64,000 nucleotides of DNA, from NCBI GenBank assembly GCA_963706315.1, contig CAVPMA010000005.1:62001-126000 (forward strand), in the 5' to 3' direction. A model generated the notes under the pieces. That model did no database searches. It saw only the letters and a program-made list of their open reading frames with translations, and was not told the origin of the DNA. Shown here piece after piece: positions 16,934-24,435 of the stretch; within the stretch, counting starts at the first letter, position 1; each line of letters begins with the position of its first letter. The translations under genes and the position numbers were made by a program. The stretch comes from CALMEC01 sp963706315 (GTDB lineage: Bacteria; Actinomycetota; Thermoleophilia; Miltoncostaeales; Miltoncostaeaceae).

Positions 16934-18990
16934 GCCTGCGGGGGCCCGCCCGCATGGCGCGCCCCGATCACCAGCTCTCGCACCGCGCCCGCATCCGCCA
17001 GCTGCAGCGCCCGTCGTGCCAGGCCGGCCGCGGCCGCCGGATCCAGAGCGCGAACGATCCCCTTGACCTCCGCCACCCGCGGCGGGGGCACGCTGAGCTC
17101 GCGCACACCGAGCGCGACGAGGAGCGCAACCGCGTCGCCGTCGCCGGCGGCCTCGCCGCACACCGCGACCGGGATGCCGCGCGCGTCGGCGGCACCGCAC
17201 ACCATGTCGACGAGACGGAGCACGGCCGGGTGCAGGTGATCGCCGAGGGCGGCGAGGGCGGCGTTGCCGCGCTCGACCGCCAGAGCGTACTGCGTCAGGT
17301 CGTTGGTCCCGATCGAGAAGAAGTCGACGTGCGCAGCGAGCGCCTCGGCGCAGAGCGCCGCCGCCGGAACCTCCACCGTGACACCGACCTCCACCGGGCC
17401 GGTCGCGACGCCCTCGACCGCCAGCTCGCGCCTCGCCGCGTCGAGATGACCGCGCGCCGCCTGGAGCTCCGGCAGCTCGGCGATCATCGGGAACATCACC
17501 GCGACCGGGTGGTCGGCGGCGGCCCGCAGCAGCGCGCGCAGCTGGGTGCGCAGCACGTCCGGGCGCGCGAGCGAGAGCCGGACTCCGCGCACGCCGAGGA
17601 AGGGATTGGCCTCGCCGGCCGGCGTCAGCGTGGCGACGGGCTTGTCGCCCCCGGCGTCGAGCGTGCGGATGACCAGACGACGGCCCTGGAGCCCGGCCGC
17701 GACGCGTCGGTAGGCGGCTTCTTGCTCCTCCTCGCCCGGCAGGTCGGCGCGGTTCATGAACAGGAACTCCGTTCGCAGCAGGCCGACCCCGTCGGCCCCG
17801 GACGCGACCGCCTCGGCGACGCCGTCGACCGAGGCGAGATTGGCGCTCACCACGATGTCGATGCCGCCGCGGGTGACGGCAGGTCCGGCGGCATCCGCAC
17901 GGGCAGCCTCACGGTCGGCATCACGGGCCGCCGTCCGCGCGAACGCCTCGTCAACTTGGCGTTCGCTCGGGTCGAGCGTGATGGTGCCCGCGTCGCCGTC
18001 GACGAGCAGCACGGTCTCCTCGACGATCGTGAGCGCCATGTCGCCCGCGGCCACGATCGCCGGGACGCCGAGGGCCCTGGCGATAATGGCGCTGTGCGAG
18101 GCTGGGCTCCCCGTCGCCACGACGATGGCCTGGACGATCGACATGTCGAGTGCGGCGGTCTCGGCGGCCGAAAGGTCCGAAGCGATCAGGACCCCCGGCC
18201 CGCGCAGCCGGGGCGGGCCGGCGACGCCCGCCAGATGCTCGAGCACGAGCCGGCCGACCTGCCGGATGTCCTCCCCGCGGGCGCGCTGGTAGTCGTCACC
18301 GAGCGTCGCGAATCGCTGCGCCGTCGCCTCGATCGACTCCCGCAGCGCGGTCCCGGCGTCGCGGCCCGCGTCGATCGCTCCGAACGCCGCCCCGGTGATC
18401 GCGTCGTCGTCGAGAAGCATGAGCTGGGCATCCATGATGGCCGCGTGGGCCTCCCCGGCCTGGGTCGCGACCGCGTCCCGCGCGACGCGGAGGTCCACCC
18501 GCGCGGCGTCCAGCGCGCGTTCGAGCGCGCCACGCTCGAACGCCGGATCCCCCGTCTGGCGCGCACCGCGAATCGGCGTGCGACGCAGCCGTCGCGCCTG
18601 GCCGACCGCGACGCCGGGAGCGGCCGGCAGCCCCCGCATCACACCGGGCTCTCCGAGTCCCTGCGGGGTGACGTAGCGGGGCGCCGGAATCGGCGCGTCG
18701 ACGTCGTCGAAATCGCGAGCCGCGAGCGCGCGAACGGCATCGAGCACCGCCGCGGCGGCGGGTCCGCGCGCACGGACCAGCACCTCGTGACCCTGCATCA
18801 CGCCCAGGGTCTGCACCTGGGTGACGCTTCCGGCCGGTGCCGGCCCTGCGCCGGTCACGGCATTCACCACCACGACCTCCGCATCGAAGGCCGCCACCGT
18901 CTGCACGAAGCGCGCTGCCGGACGGGCATGGAGTCCGGCCGGGTTCGTGACCAGCAGGCGGCACTCGATCCAGTCGCCTCCGAGACTCAT
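16930..18990 (-). CDS. ptsI: HPr-enzyme I fusion, PEP-protein phosphotransferase
   Basis: The 686-residue product fuses two PTS proteins. Residues ~10-95 are an HPr domain with the phosphoryl-accepting H21 in NPAGLHARPAARF; the usual regulatory Ser is Thr (VTQVQTLGVM). The rest is complete enzyme I. The active-site His is in PASHSAIIARALGVPAIV. The PEP-binding barrel has IRTLDAGGDKPVATL, FFSIGTNDLTQYALAVERGN and the Cys of AVCGEAAGD. It would take phosphate from PEP and pass it to an EIIA protein elsewhere. ATG 18990 overlaps the PAP2 stop. No sugar transporter is nearby, so it could serve sugar uptake, dihydroxyacetone kinase or regulation. Confidence 0.92.
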   Translation of the reverse strand: MSLGGDWIECRLLVTNPAGLHARPAARFVQTVAAFDAEVVVVNAVTGAGPAPAGSVTQVQTLGVMQGHEVLVRARGPAAAAVLDAVRALAARDFDDVDAPIPAPRYVTPQGLGEPGVMRGLPAAPGVAVGQARRLRRTPIRGARQTGDPAFERGALERALDAARVDLRVARDAVATQAGEAHAAIMDAQLMLLDDDAITGAAFGAIDAGRDAGTALRESIEATAQRFATLGDDYQRARGEDIRQVGRLVLEHLAGVAGPPRLRGPGVLIASDLSAAETAALDMSIVQAIVVATGSPASHSAIIARALGVPAIVAAGDMALTIVEETVLLVDGDAGTITLDPSERQVDEAFARTAARDADREAARADAAGPAVTRGGIDIVVSANLASVDGVAEAVASGADGVGLLRTEFLFMNRADLPGEEEQEAAYRRVAAGLQGRRLVIRTLDAGGDKPVATLTPAGEANPFLGVRGVRLSLARPDVLRTQLRALLRAAADHPVAVMFPMIAELPELQAARGHLDAARRELAVEGVATGPVEVGVTVEVPAAALCAEALAAHVDFFSIGTNDLTQYALAVERGNAALAALGDHLHPAVLRLVDMVCGAADARGIPVAVCGEAAGDGDAVALLVALGVRELSVPPPRVAEVKGIVRALDPAAAAGLARRALQLADAGAVRELVIGARHAGGPPQA

Positions 18991-19745
18991 GCGGTCCGCG
19001 GCGCCTTCCGGGGCACGGGGCGACGCAGCACACGGGTGGTGATGAGAAGCGCCAGGCCAACGCAGATCGTGCCGCCGACGCCGTCGAGCCAGTAGTGGTT
19101 CGCGGTGACCATCACCGTGAGCAGCATCATCGCGGGCCAGAGCCACACCGCCCATCGCCAGCGCGACCGGCAGAGCCAGGTGATCGCCAGCGCGTACAGC
19201 ACCGTCTGCCCCACGTGCATCGACGGCATCGCCGCGTAGAGGTTGCGGAACGGCTGGAACCACTCGAGGCTCCCGCCGAGCTCCAGCGCCGCCTTGGTGG
19301 TGTCCTCGAGCCCGAGCCCCTCGACGAACCTCGGGGGAGCCAGGGGGAACAACCAGTAGACGATGAGGGCGAGTCCGTTCGTGATCCAGTACCACGTGAG
19401 CAGGAACAGCAGGTGCTGGCGCTGGCGCAGGAACACCCACAGGAAGAACAGCATGTACCCGGCCGTGTAGGCGAGCGTGTAGAACCACGTCGTCGCGAAC
19501 CGCCCGCCGGGAACCTCGTGTACCCACCGCTGCAGGTCGTCCTCGGCGAACAGGCCCACCGCGCGCTCCGCGGAGATCACATGATCTGCGTTCCCGTATG
19601 GGCGGGTGGCGTCCGCGGCCGGCGCAACGAAGTCCCGGACGAGCTCGTAGACGAACATCAGCGCCAGGAACAGCAGCACGAGCAGCGCGAGATCACGCCA
19701 CCAGGCACGGGCGCGAATGTCGACTGATGAAGCTGCGGTGGTCAC
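18987..19745 (-). CDS. PAP2/AUR1-type membrane phosphatase or phosphotransferase
   Basis: This ~252-residue protein has six probable membrane helices. It carries the PAP2_3 (inositolphosphotransferase/AUR1-like) catalytic motifs: PLAPPRF, AAMPSMHVGQTVLYA and TANHYWLDGVGG, whose two His and one Asp form the catalytic site. The family moves phospho-headgroups or dephosphorylates lipids at the outer membrane face. GTG 19745 is preferred to GTG 19757, because a reverse-strand TACCGT lies 10 nt before it, which would make the upstream codon untranscribed. It overlaps ptsI by 4 nt. The substrate is unknown. Confidence 0.82.
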   Translation of the reverse strand: MTTAASSVDIRARAWWRDLALLVLLFLALMFVYELVRDFVAPAADATRPYGNADHVISAERAVGLFAEDDLQRWVHEVPGGRFATTWFYTLAYTAGYMLFFLWVFLRQRQHLLFLLTWYWITNGLALIVYWLFPLAPPRFVEGLGLEDTTKAALELGGSLEWFQPFRNLYAAMPSMHVGQTVLYALAITWLCRSRWRWAVWLWPAMMLLTVMVTANHYWLDGVGGTICVGLALLITTRVLRRPVPRKAPRTA

Positions 19746-19836
19746 GGCCCGCGCCACGGTAGCAAAGGCGTTCGGGGGGTCCGGAGGGGTCTGCTAACGT
19801 GACTTTCACGTTCCCGACCGGAGGCGTCAACGCAGC

Positions 19837-20142
19837 ATGGCAGCCCTTCAGCCACTCCTGCTCATCGCAGTCTTTGTGGCCTTCTTCTACTTCCTCGCGA
19901 TCCGGCCGCAGCGGCGTCGCGCGCAGGAGTTGCAGCAGCTCCAGAAGAGCCTCAAGCCCGGCGACGAGATCGTCACCATGTCCGGCATCTACGGGACGGT
20001 GACCGAGATCGAGGAGGGCGGCACGGTGCTCGTCGAGATCTCGGAGGACACCGAAGTCCGGATCGCCGCTGCGTCGATCGGCCAGGTGGTAACGACGGGC
20101 AGCGTCGGAGCCACGACCGAGTCGACCGCCGCTTCAGAGTAA
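19837..20142 (+). CDS. yajC: Preprotein translocase accessory subunit YajC
   Basis: This 101-residue protein has one N-terminal helix (LLLIAVFVAFFYFLAIRPQ) followed by RRRAQELQQLQKSLKPGDEI and VTMSGIYGTVTEIEEG, the YajC signature. YajC associates with SecDF at the Sec translocon. It lies 10 nt upstream of secDF. A TAACGT box at 19794-19799 may be its promoter, giving a leader of about 35 nt. Confidence 0.96.
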   Translation: MAALQPLLLIAVFVAFFYFLAIRPQRRRAQELQQLQKSLKPGDEIVTMSGIYGTVTEIEEGGTVLVEISEDTEVRIAAASIGQVVTTGSVGATTESTAASE

Positions 20143-20152
20143 CCAACCTCAT

Positions 20153-23092
20153 ATGAGCCTTCGTCAGCGGTCTCTGATGTTCGTCCTGGTCGTGCTCGGC
20201 CTGCTGGCCGGGTCGATCGCGGTGATCGCGTTGAAGCCGACGGTCCTCGGCCTGGACTTGAAGGGCGGCGCGCAGGTGATCCTGCAGGCGAGCCCGACCG
20301 CCAACGCCGAGGTCAACGACGACTCCATGCGGCGGGCGATCAACGTCATCCGCAACCGCGTCGACGCGTTCGGCGTCTCCGAGCCGGAGATCCAGAAGCA
20401 GGGCACGTCCCAGATCTCCGTCGCCCTCCCGGCGGTCGAGGACCCCGCGGTCATCCTCGACCTCGTCAAGCCCGCCCAGCTCAACTTCTACGCGTTCCAG
20501 CCGAACCTCGTCGACTACCAGCGCTACCCGGCGCCGGCCAGCACCGTGAACCCGCCCGAAGGGACCACCGACCTCTACGGGTTGATCCAGCTGGCGAAGA
20601 ACACCGAGCCGAAGCCGGATGCTCAGCAGAATCAGAGCGTCTACCTCTTCCGCAAGGACGCCAAGCACACGTTCGTCGCCGGCCCGTCCCCGTCGCTCGA
20701 CGAACTCGTCAAGCGCCTGGGGGCCGCACCGGAGACTCAGGCCGTCGCCGCCGAGTACAAGGCGAACAAGAAGGCCTTCGACGTCCAGGTGCTCCCCAAG
20801 GGGTTCGTGATCCTCACGAACGGCGAGGGAGCGGGATCGGATCTCAAGAACCTCCCGCTGTGCGGCCAGGGCGGCCGATGCATCCTGCTCCACGACGTCG
20901 TGGGGGTCGCCGGCTCCGAGGTGAAGGGCGCGAACCTCGGGTTCGACGCGGCGAACAACCCCACGGTGCAGATGCAGTTCACGGGGACGGGACGCAAGAA
21001 GTTCGCGGAGATCACGAAGCAGATCGTCGACGGCGCGATCGCGGAGGGGCGCCCCTGCGCCTCGTCGAACGACTCGAGCTGCTTCTGGAACTTCGCGATC
21101 TCGCTCGACGGGGTCATGATCTCCAACCCCTACGTGTCCTATAAGGACAACCCGAGCGGCATCAACAGCGACAGCGCGGAGATCTCCGGCGGGTTCACCG
21201 AGTCGAGTGCCCGGACGCTCGCCGACCAGCTCAGCTCGGGCGCCATCCCGATCAAACTCGACGCCGTCAGCACCTCCACCGTGTCGGCCACCCTCGGCGA
21301 GCAGTCGCTGCGCCAGGGGCTCATCGCCGGCATTATCGGCCTCATCCTCGTGATGATCGCGCTGATCGCCTACTACCGGGTGCTCGGCGTGATCGCGAGC
21401 CTCTCGCTGATCATCTACGGGATCTACTTCTGGGCGCTCGCGAAGCTCATCCCGATTGCGCTCACCCTCCCGGGCATCGCCGGTCTCATCCTCACCATCG
21501 GCGTCGCCGCCGACGCCAGCGTCGTGATCTTCGAACGCGTCCGCGAGGAGTTCCGCGCGGGACGACCTCCCAGATCCGCGATCCTCAACGGCTACAAACG
21601 TGGCATCACGGCGATCATCGACGCGAACATCGTCACCCTCGTCACCGCCGTCTTCATCTTCCTGCTCTCGACCGCCGGGCCGCGCGGGTTCGCGTTCACC
21701 CTCATCCTGGGCGTCCTGCTCTCCCTGTTCACGGCCGTCGTCGCGACCCAGGGTGCCTTCGGGCTCCTGGTCGGCACCAAGCTCTTCGAGAACGAGCGGC
21801 TCATGGGCTTCAACGTCCGCGAGATCAAGTGGAAGATGGACGTCGTCGGCAGGTGGAAGCTGTGGATCGGCATCTCGTTCTTCCCGCTGCTCCTCGGGGT
21901 GCTCGTCATCGGCATCCGTGGCCTCCAGCCGGGGCTCGACTTCAAGAGCGGCACCGAGGTGCGCGTCGCGTGGGCCCAGTCGAGCGCGGACGAGAACGCC
22001 ATCCGCGACCAACTCCAGGCGCTCGGCATCAACGACCCGAAGATCCAGAAGTACCAACCGCAGGGCACGTCGGGCAAGCTCTCCGGATTCGAGATCCAGA
22101 CCGCGACGCTCGACTCCGCCAAGACCTCTCAGGTGCTCGATCGTCTCGAGGCGAAGTTCGGCACGATCGACGAGCAGCAGATCACGAGCGTCGGTCCGAC
22201 GTTCGGGCGAGATATCGTCAGAAACGCGATCTGGGCGGTCGTCTTCTCGTTCCTCGCGATCATCCTCTACCTCACCATCCGGTTCGAGTACAAGCTCGCG
22301 ATACCCGCGATGGCGTCCGTCGTCCACGACGTCTGGCTCGTCCTCGCGATCTACTCCGTCGCCGGCAAGGAGGTGACCGGCGCGACCGTGGCGGCGCTGC
22401 TCACCATCCTCGGCTACTCGCTCTACGACGTGGTGATCCTCTTCGACCGCATCCGGGAGAACACCCCCTTGATGCGCGGCAAGCCGTATCGCGACATCGT
22501 CAACCGTTCCGTGCACGAGACGCTGACGCGGTCGATCATCACGATGGTCCTCACGCTGCTGCCGATCAGCTGCCTGCTGATCTTCGGCGGCGAGACGCTC
22601 TCCGACTTCTCCTTCGCGCTCTTCGTCGGAATCCTCTCCGGTGGGGTCTCGTCGATCTTCATCTCGGCGCCGCTGGCGGCGCTCTGGAAGGAACGCGAAC
22701 CCGACGCCAAGCGCGCTCGCGCCCGCAGGGAGCGCAAGGCCGCGCGGGCGTCGATGGTCGACGCCGACATCATGGACGTCGACGCGCTCGCCCGCGCAGA
22801 GAAGGCACTCGAGCTCTCCTCGGCGACGGGGGACGGCGACCTGGTGGAGATCGAGGACGAGGTGGTGGATGGGGTGACGGGAAGGCGACCGGCTCCGCTC
22901 ACGGAAACCACGGCGCCGAACGACCGCCTGGAGCTGGAGGCGGAGGCCAACGGTCAGCCCGACGACGAGCCCGCCGAGGCGGAGGAGGCGGGGGAGGCGG
23001 CCGACGAGCCCACGCCGGTGCGCGCGCCTAAGCCGCCCCCCGCGGATCGCCAGCGCCGCCACCGCAACGTTCAGCGCAAGCGCCGCCGGTGA
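20153..23092 (+). CDS. secDF: Fused protein-export membrane protein SecDF
   Basis: The 979-residue protein joins SecD and SecF in one chain. SecD motifs include LGLDLKGGAQVIL (residues ~33-45) and a first bundle of six helices with TIGVAADASVVIFERVREE. SecF motifs include GPTFGRDIVRNAIWAVV and LGYSLYDVVILFDRIRENTP. SecDF uses the proton gradient to pull exported proteins out of the SecYEG channel. The last ~150 residues are a charged tail (KRARARRERKAARASMVDAD, then acidic, ending in KRKRR), longer than in Bacillus SecDF (737 residues). Most Actinomycetota have separate secD and secF, so the fusion is a useful lineage marker. Confidence 0.97.
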   Translation: MSLRQRSLMFVLVVLGLLAGSIAVIALKPTVLGLDLKGGAQVILQASPTANAEVNDDSMRRAINVIRNRVDAFGVSEPEIQKQGTSQISVALPAVEDPAVILDLVKPAQLNFYAFQPNLVDYQRYPAPASTVNPPEGTTDLYGLIQLAKNTEPKPDAQQNQSVYLFRKDAKHTFVAGPSPSLDELVKRLGAAPETQAVAAEYKANKKAFDVQVLPKGFVILTNGEGAGSDLKNLPLCGQGGRCILLHDVVGVAGSEVKGANLGFDAANNPTVQMQFTGTGRKKFAEITKQIVDGAIAEGRPCASSNDSSCFWNFAISLDGVMISNPYVSYKDNPSGINSDSAEISGGFTESSARTLADQLSSGAIPIKLDAVSTSTVSATLGEQSLRQGLIAGIIGLILVMIALIAYYRVLGVIASLSLIIYGIYFWALAKLIPIALTLPGIAGLILTIGVAADASVVIFERVREEFRAGRPPRSAILNGYKRGITAIIDANIVTLVTAVFIFLLSTAGPRGFAFTLILGVLLSLFTAVVATQGAFGLLVGTKLFENERLMGFNVREIKWKMDVVGRWKLWIGISFFPLLLGVLVIGIRGLQPGLDFKSGTEVRVAWAQSSADENAIRDQLQALGINDPKIQKYQPQGTSGKLSGFEIQTATLDSAKTSQVLDRLEAKFGTIDEQQITSVGPTFGRDIVRNAIWAVVFSFLAIILYLTIRFEYKLAIPAMASVVHDVWLVLAIYSVAGKEVTGATVAALLTILGYSLYDVVILFDRIRENTPLMRGKPYRDIVNRSVHETLTRSIITMVLTLLPISCLLIFGGETLSDFSFALFVGILSGGVSSIFISAPLAALWKEREPDAKRARARRERKAARASMVDADIMDVDALARAEKALELSSATGDGDLVEIEDEVVDGVTGRRPAPLTETTAPNDRLELEAEANGQPDDEPAEAEEAGEAADEPTPVRAPKPPPADRQRRHRNVQRKRRR

Positions 23093-23445
23093 TCTCACTG
23101 CGCGAGGCCGTCGAGCAGGCGATCCTGGTCTCGGTCGGCGCGGCTGCGCTCACGAAGGATCGGGCGGAGAACATCGTCGCCGATCTCGTGGCGCGCGGTT
23201 ATCTCGGAGCCGACGAGGGCCGCGCCGTCCTCGCGCGCCTGACGGCCAGGGTGAGGGGCGAAGGCCCTCCCGCACAGACCGGCCTGCTCGGACGTCTCGA
23301 GGGTGGCGTCCAGTCGACCTTCCGGGAGCTCGGCTTGGCAACCGAGAACGACCTGGACGACCTCCGCGTGCGGCTCGCCGAGCTGGAACGACGCCTCATG
23401 CTCCTCGAGTCCGCCGGGCTCGATCACACACCGCTGACCGGCTGA
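23089..23445 (+). CDS. Phasin-like small helical protein
   Basis: The 118-residue protein is helical: LREAVEQAILVSVGAAALTK and KDRAENIVADLVARGYLGAD at the start, a coiled-coil-like LDDLRVRLAELERRLMLLES at the end. This layout matches the phasin/polyhydroxyalkanoate granule-associated group and similar small coiled-coil proteins. GTG 23089 overlaps the secDF stop (GTGA), so it is co-translated. No PHA synthase is in the window; the actual role may lie with the Sec machinery or the membrane. Confidence 0.65.
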   Translation: MISLREAVEQAILVSVGAAALTKDRAENIVADLVARGYLGADEGRAVLARLTARVRGEGPPAQTGLLGRLEGGVQSTFRELGLATENDLDDLRVRLAELERRLMLLESAGLDHTPLTG

Positions 23446-23515
23446 CGCACGACCCGTTGCAGTGAAACGGACCGCGCAACGGCGGCGTGAAAGGGATCGG
23501 GGGGCGGGGCGGATA

Positions 23516-23533
23516 TTGAGAGACGCGTCTCAA
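23516..23533. promoter_or_regulatory. Inverted repeat TTGAGA-N6-TCTCAA, possible operator
   Basis: The 18-bp site has 6-bp arms around GACGCG, with an inner perfect palindrome at its centre. It lies 30 nt upstream of GTG 23563, where a repressor site would sit. The regulator is unknown. Confidence 0.4.
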
Positions 23534-23562
23534 CGCACCCCGACGATCGAAAGGCCTGCTCT

Positions 23563-24234
23563 GTGCGTCTCCGACTCCTGATCCCGGCCGCGTTGGCCGC
23601 CGCCGTGACCTACGCCGTACTCGTTCGCGACGAGCCCGTCGCAGCGCCGGCCTGGACGCCGCGGGCACCGACTCCGGAGCCGCCTGCGCCTCCACGGTCC
23701 ACGCAGGCACCCGATGAGCCGCTTGCCGCCGTCATCTCCATCGTCCCGGTGCTCGACTTCGACGAACCCGAGGATTCAGGGGTGGCGCCGGTGGCCTGGG
23801 TCGACTCGCCCTATGCCGACCTCGCCGACGCCGGGGCGGAGACGGAACTGACGTCGGTCTACGACATGCTCGCCGGGTCGCCGCCGACCGAGGAGCCGGA
23901 TGAGATCACGCCGCTCGACGAGACTCCGGCGGCAGCTGCCGAGACGTGGGTCGCGCCGCTCGACGAGGGGAGGTTCGCGCTCGGCGGGTGGGCTGCCGCG
24001 GCAGGTCACAGCGTGGTCGCGGCAATCACCTTCCGGAGGCGCCTCCCTGCGGACGCCACCATCGACCGGATCGTGCTGGAGATCGAGGTGTCGGAGAACG
24101 TCGCCGACGACGGACTGGTGATCCTCGCGGATCCCGGGTTCGCTCCTGACCGGGACGGCTGCACGCTCCGCCTGAGCGCCGCCGATACGGGGCAGTTTTC
24201 CGCGGCCGGCAGCTACCGGGTGTTGCCGGCCTAA
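23563..24234 (+). CDS. Exported/anchored protein with novel C-terminal domain (short paralogue)
   Basis: The 223-residue protein starts with a signal anchor (LLIPAALAAAVTYAVLVRDE). A proline- and then acid-rich linker (residues ~25-130) follows, and then a ~90-residue C-terminal domain. That domain begins GRFALGGWAAAAGHSVVAAI and ends GCTLRLSAADTGQFSAAGSY. The same domain ends the neighbouring 24436 protein, so the two are paralogues in their C-terminal part. No known family was recognised. GTG 23563 follows GAAAGG by 8 nt. The exported, acidic layout suggests a surface or envelope role. Confidence 0.7.
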   Translation: MRLRLLIPAALAAAVTYAVLVRDEPVAAPAWTPRAPTPEPPAPPRSTQAPDEPLAAVISIVPVLDFDEPEDSGVAPVAWVDSPYADLADAGAETELTSVYDMLAGSPPTEEPDEITPLDETPAAAAETWVAPLDEGRFALGGWAAAAGHSVVAAITFRRRLPADATIDRIVLEIEVSENVADDGLVILADPGFAPDRDGCTLRLSAADTGQFSAAGSYRVLPA

Positions 24235-24345
24235 CCGGGCTTCCGCGGCGCGTTCCCGACCGCCGCCGGGAGGGCGAATTCCGGCGCGGTTCCACCTGCG
24301 TATCAGAGGTTTTTGTCGCTTTGGACATCTCATGCGCCCGAAGGC

Positions 24346-24373
24346 TTTAGTCCCGCGTGCTTCCCGCCGATAG
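24346..24373 (+). promoter_or_regulatory. Possible sigma-28/WhiG-type promoter
   Basis: GCCGATAG at 24366-24373 matches the -10 element of flagellar/WhiG-type sigma factors (GCCGATAA). TTTA at 24346-24349 stands 16 nt upstream, close to the TAAA-N15 consensus. The site is 62 nt before ATG 24436. A weak match, not proof. The rest of the 201-bp spacer (24235-24435) shows no other recognised element. Confidence 0.35.
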
Positions 24374-24435
24374 GTCGGGGGAGCACCGCCTATGCCTTCC
24401 GAACGGCGGTCCGTCACAGGGAGCGATGAGAACCG

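Noticed and set aside
19973..23098. Very long reverse-strand open frame (1041 codons) opposite secDF
   Set aside because: It is an antisense shadow of secDF: composition is Arg/Asp/Glu/Leu-rich without domains, and the forward gene is certain. Similar antisense frames opposite recJ, hyuA and carB were rejected for the same reason.
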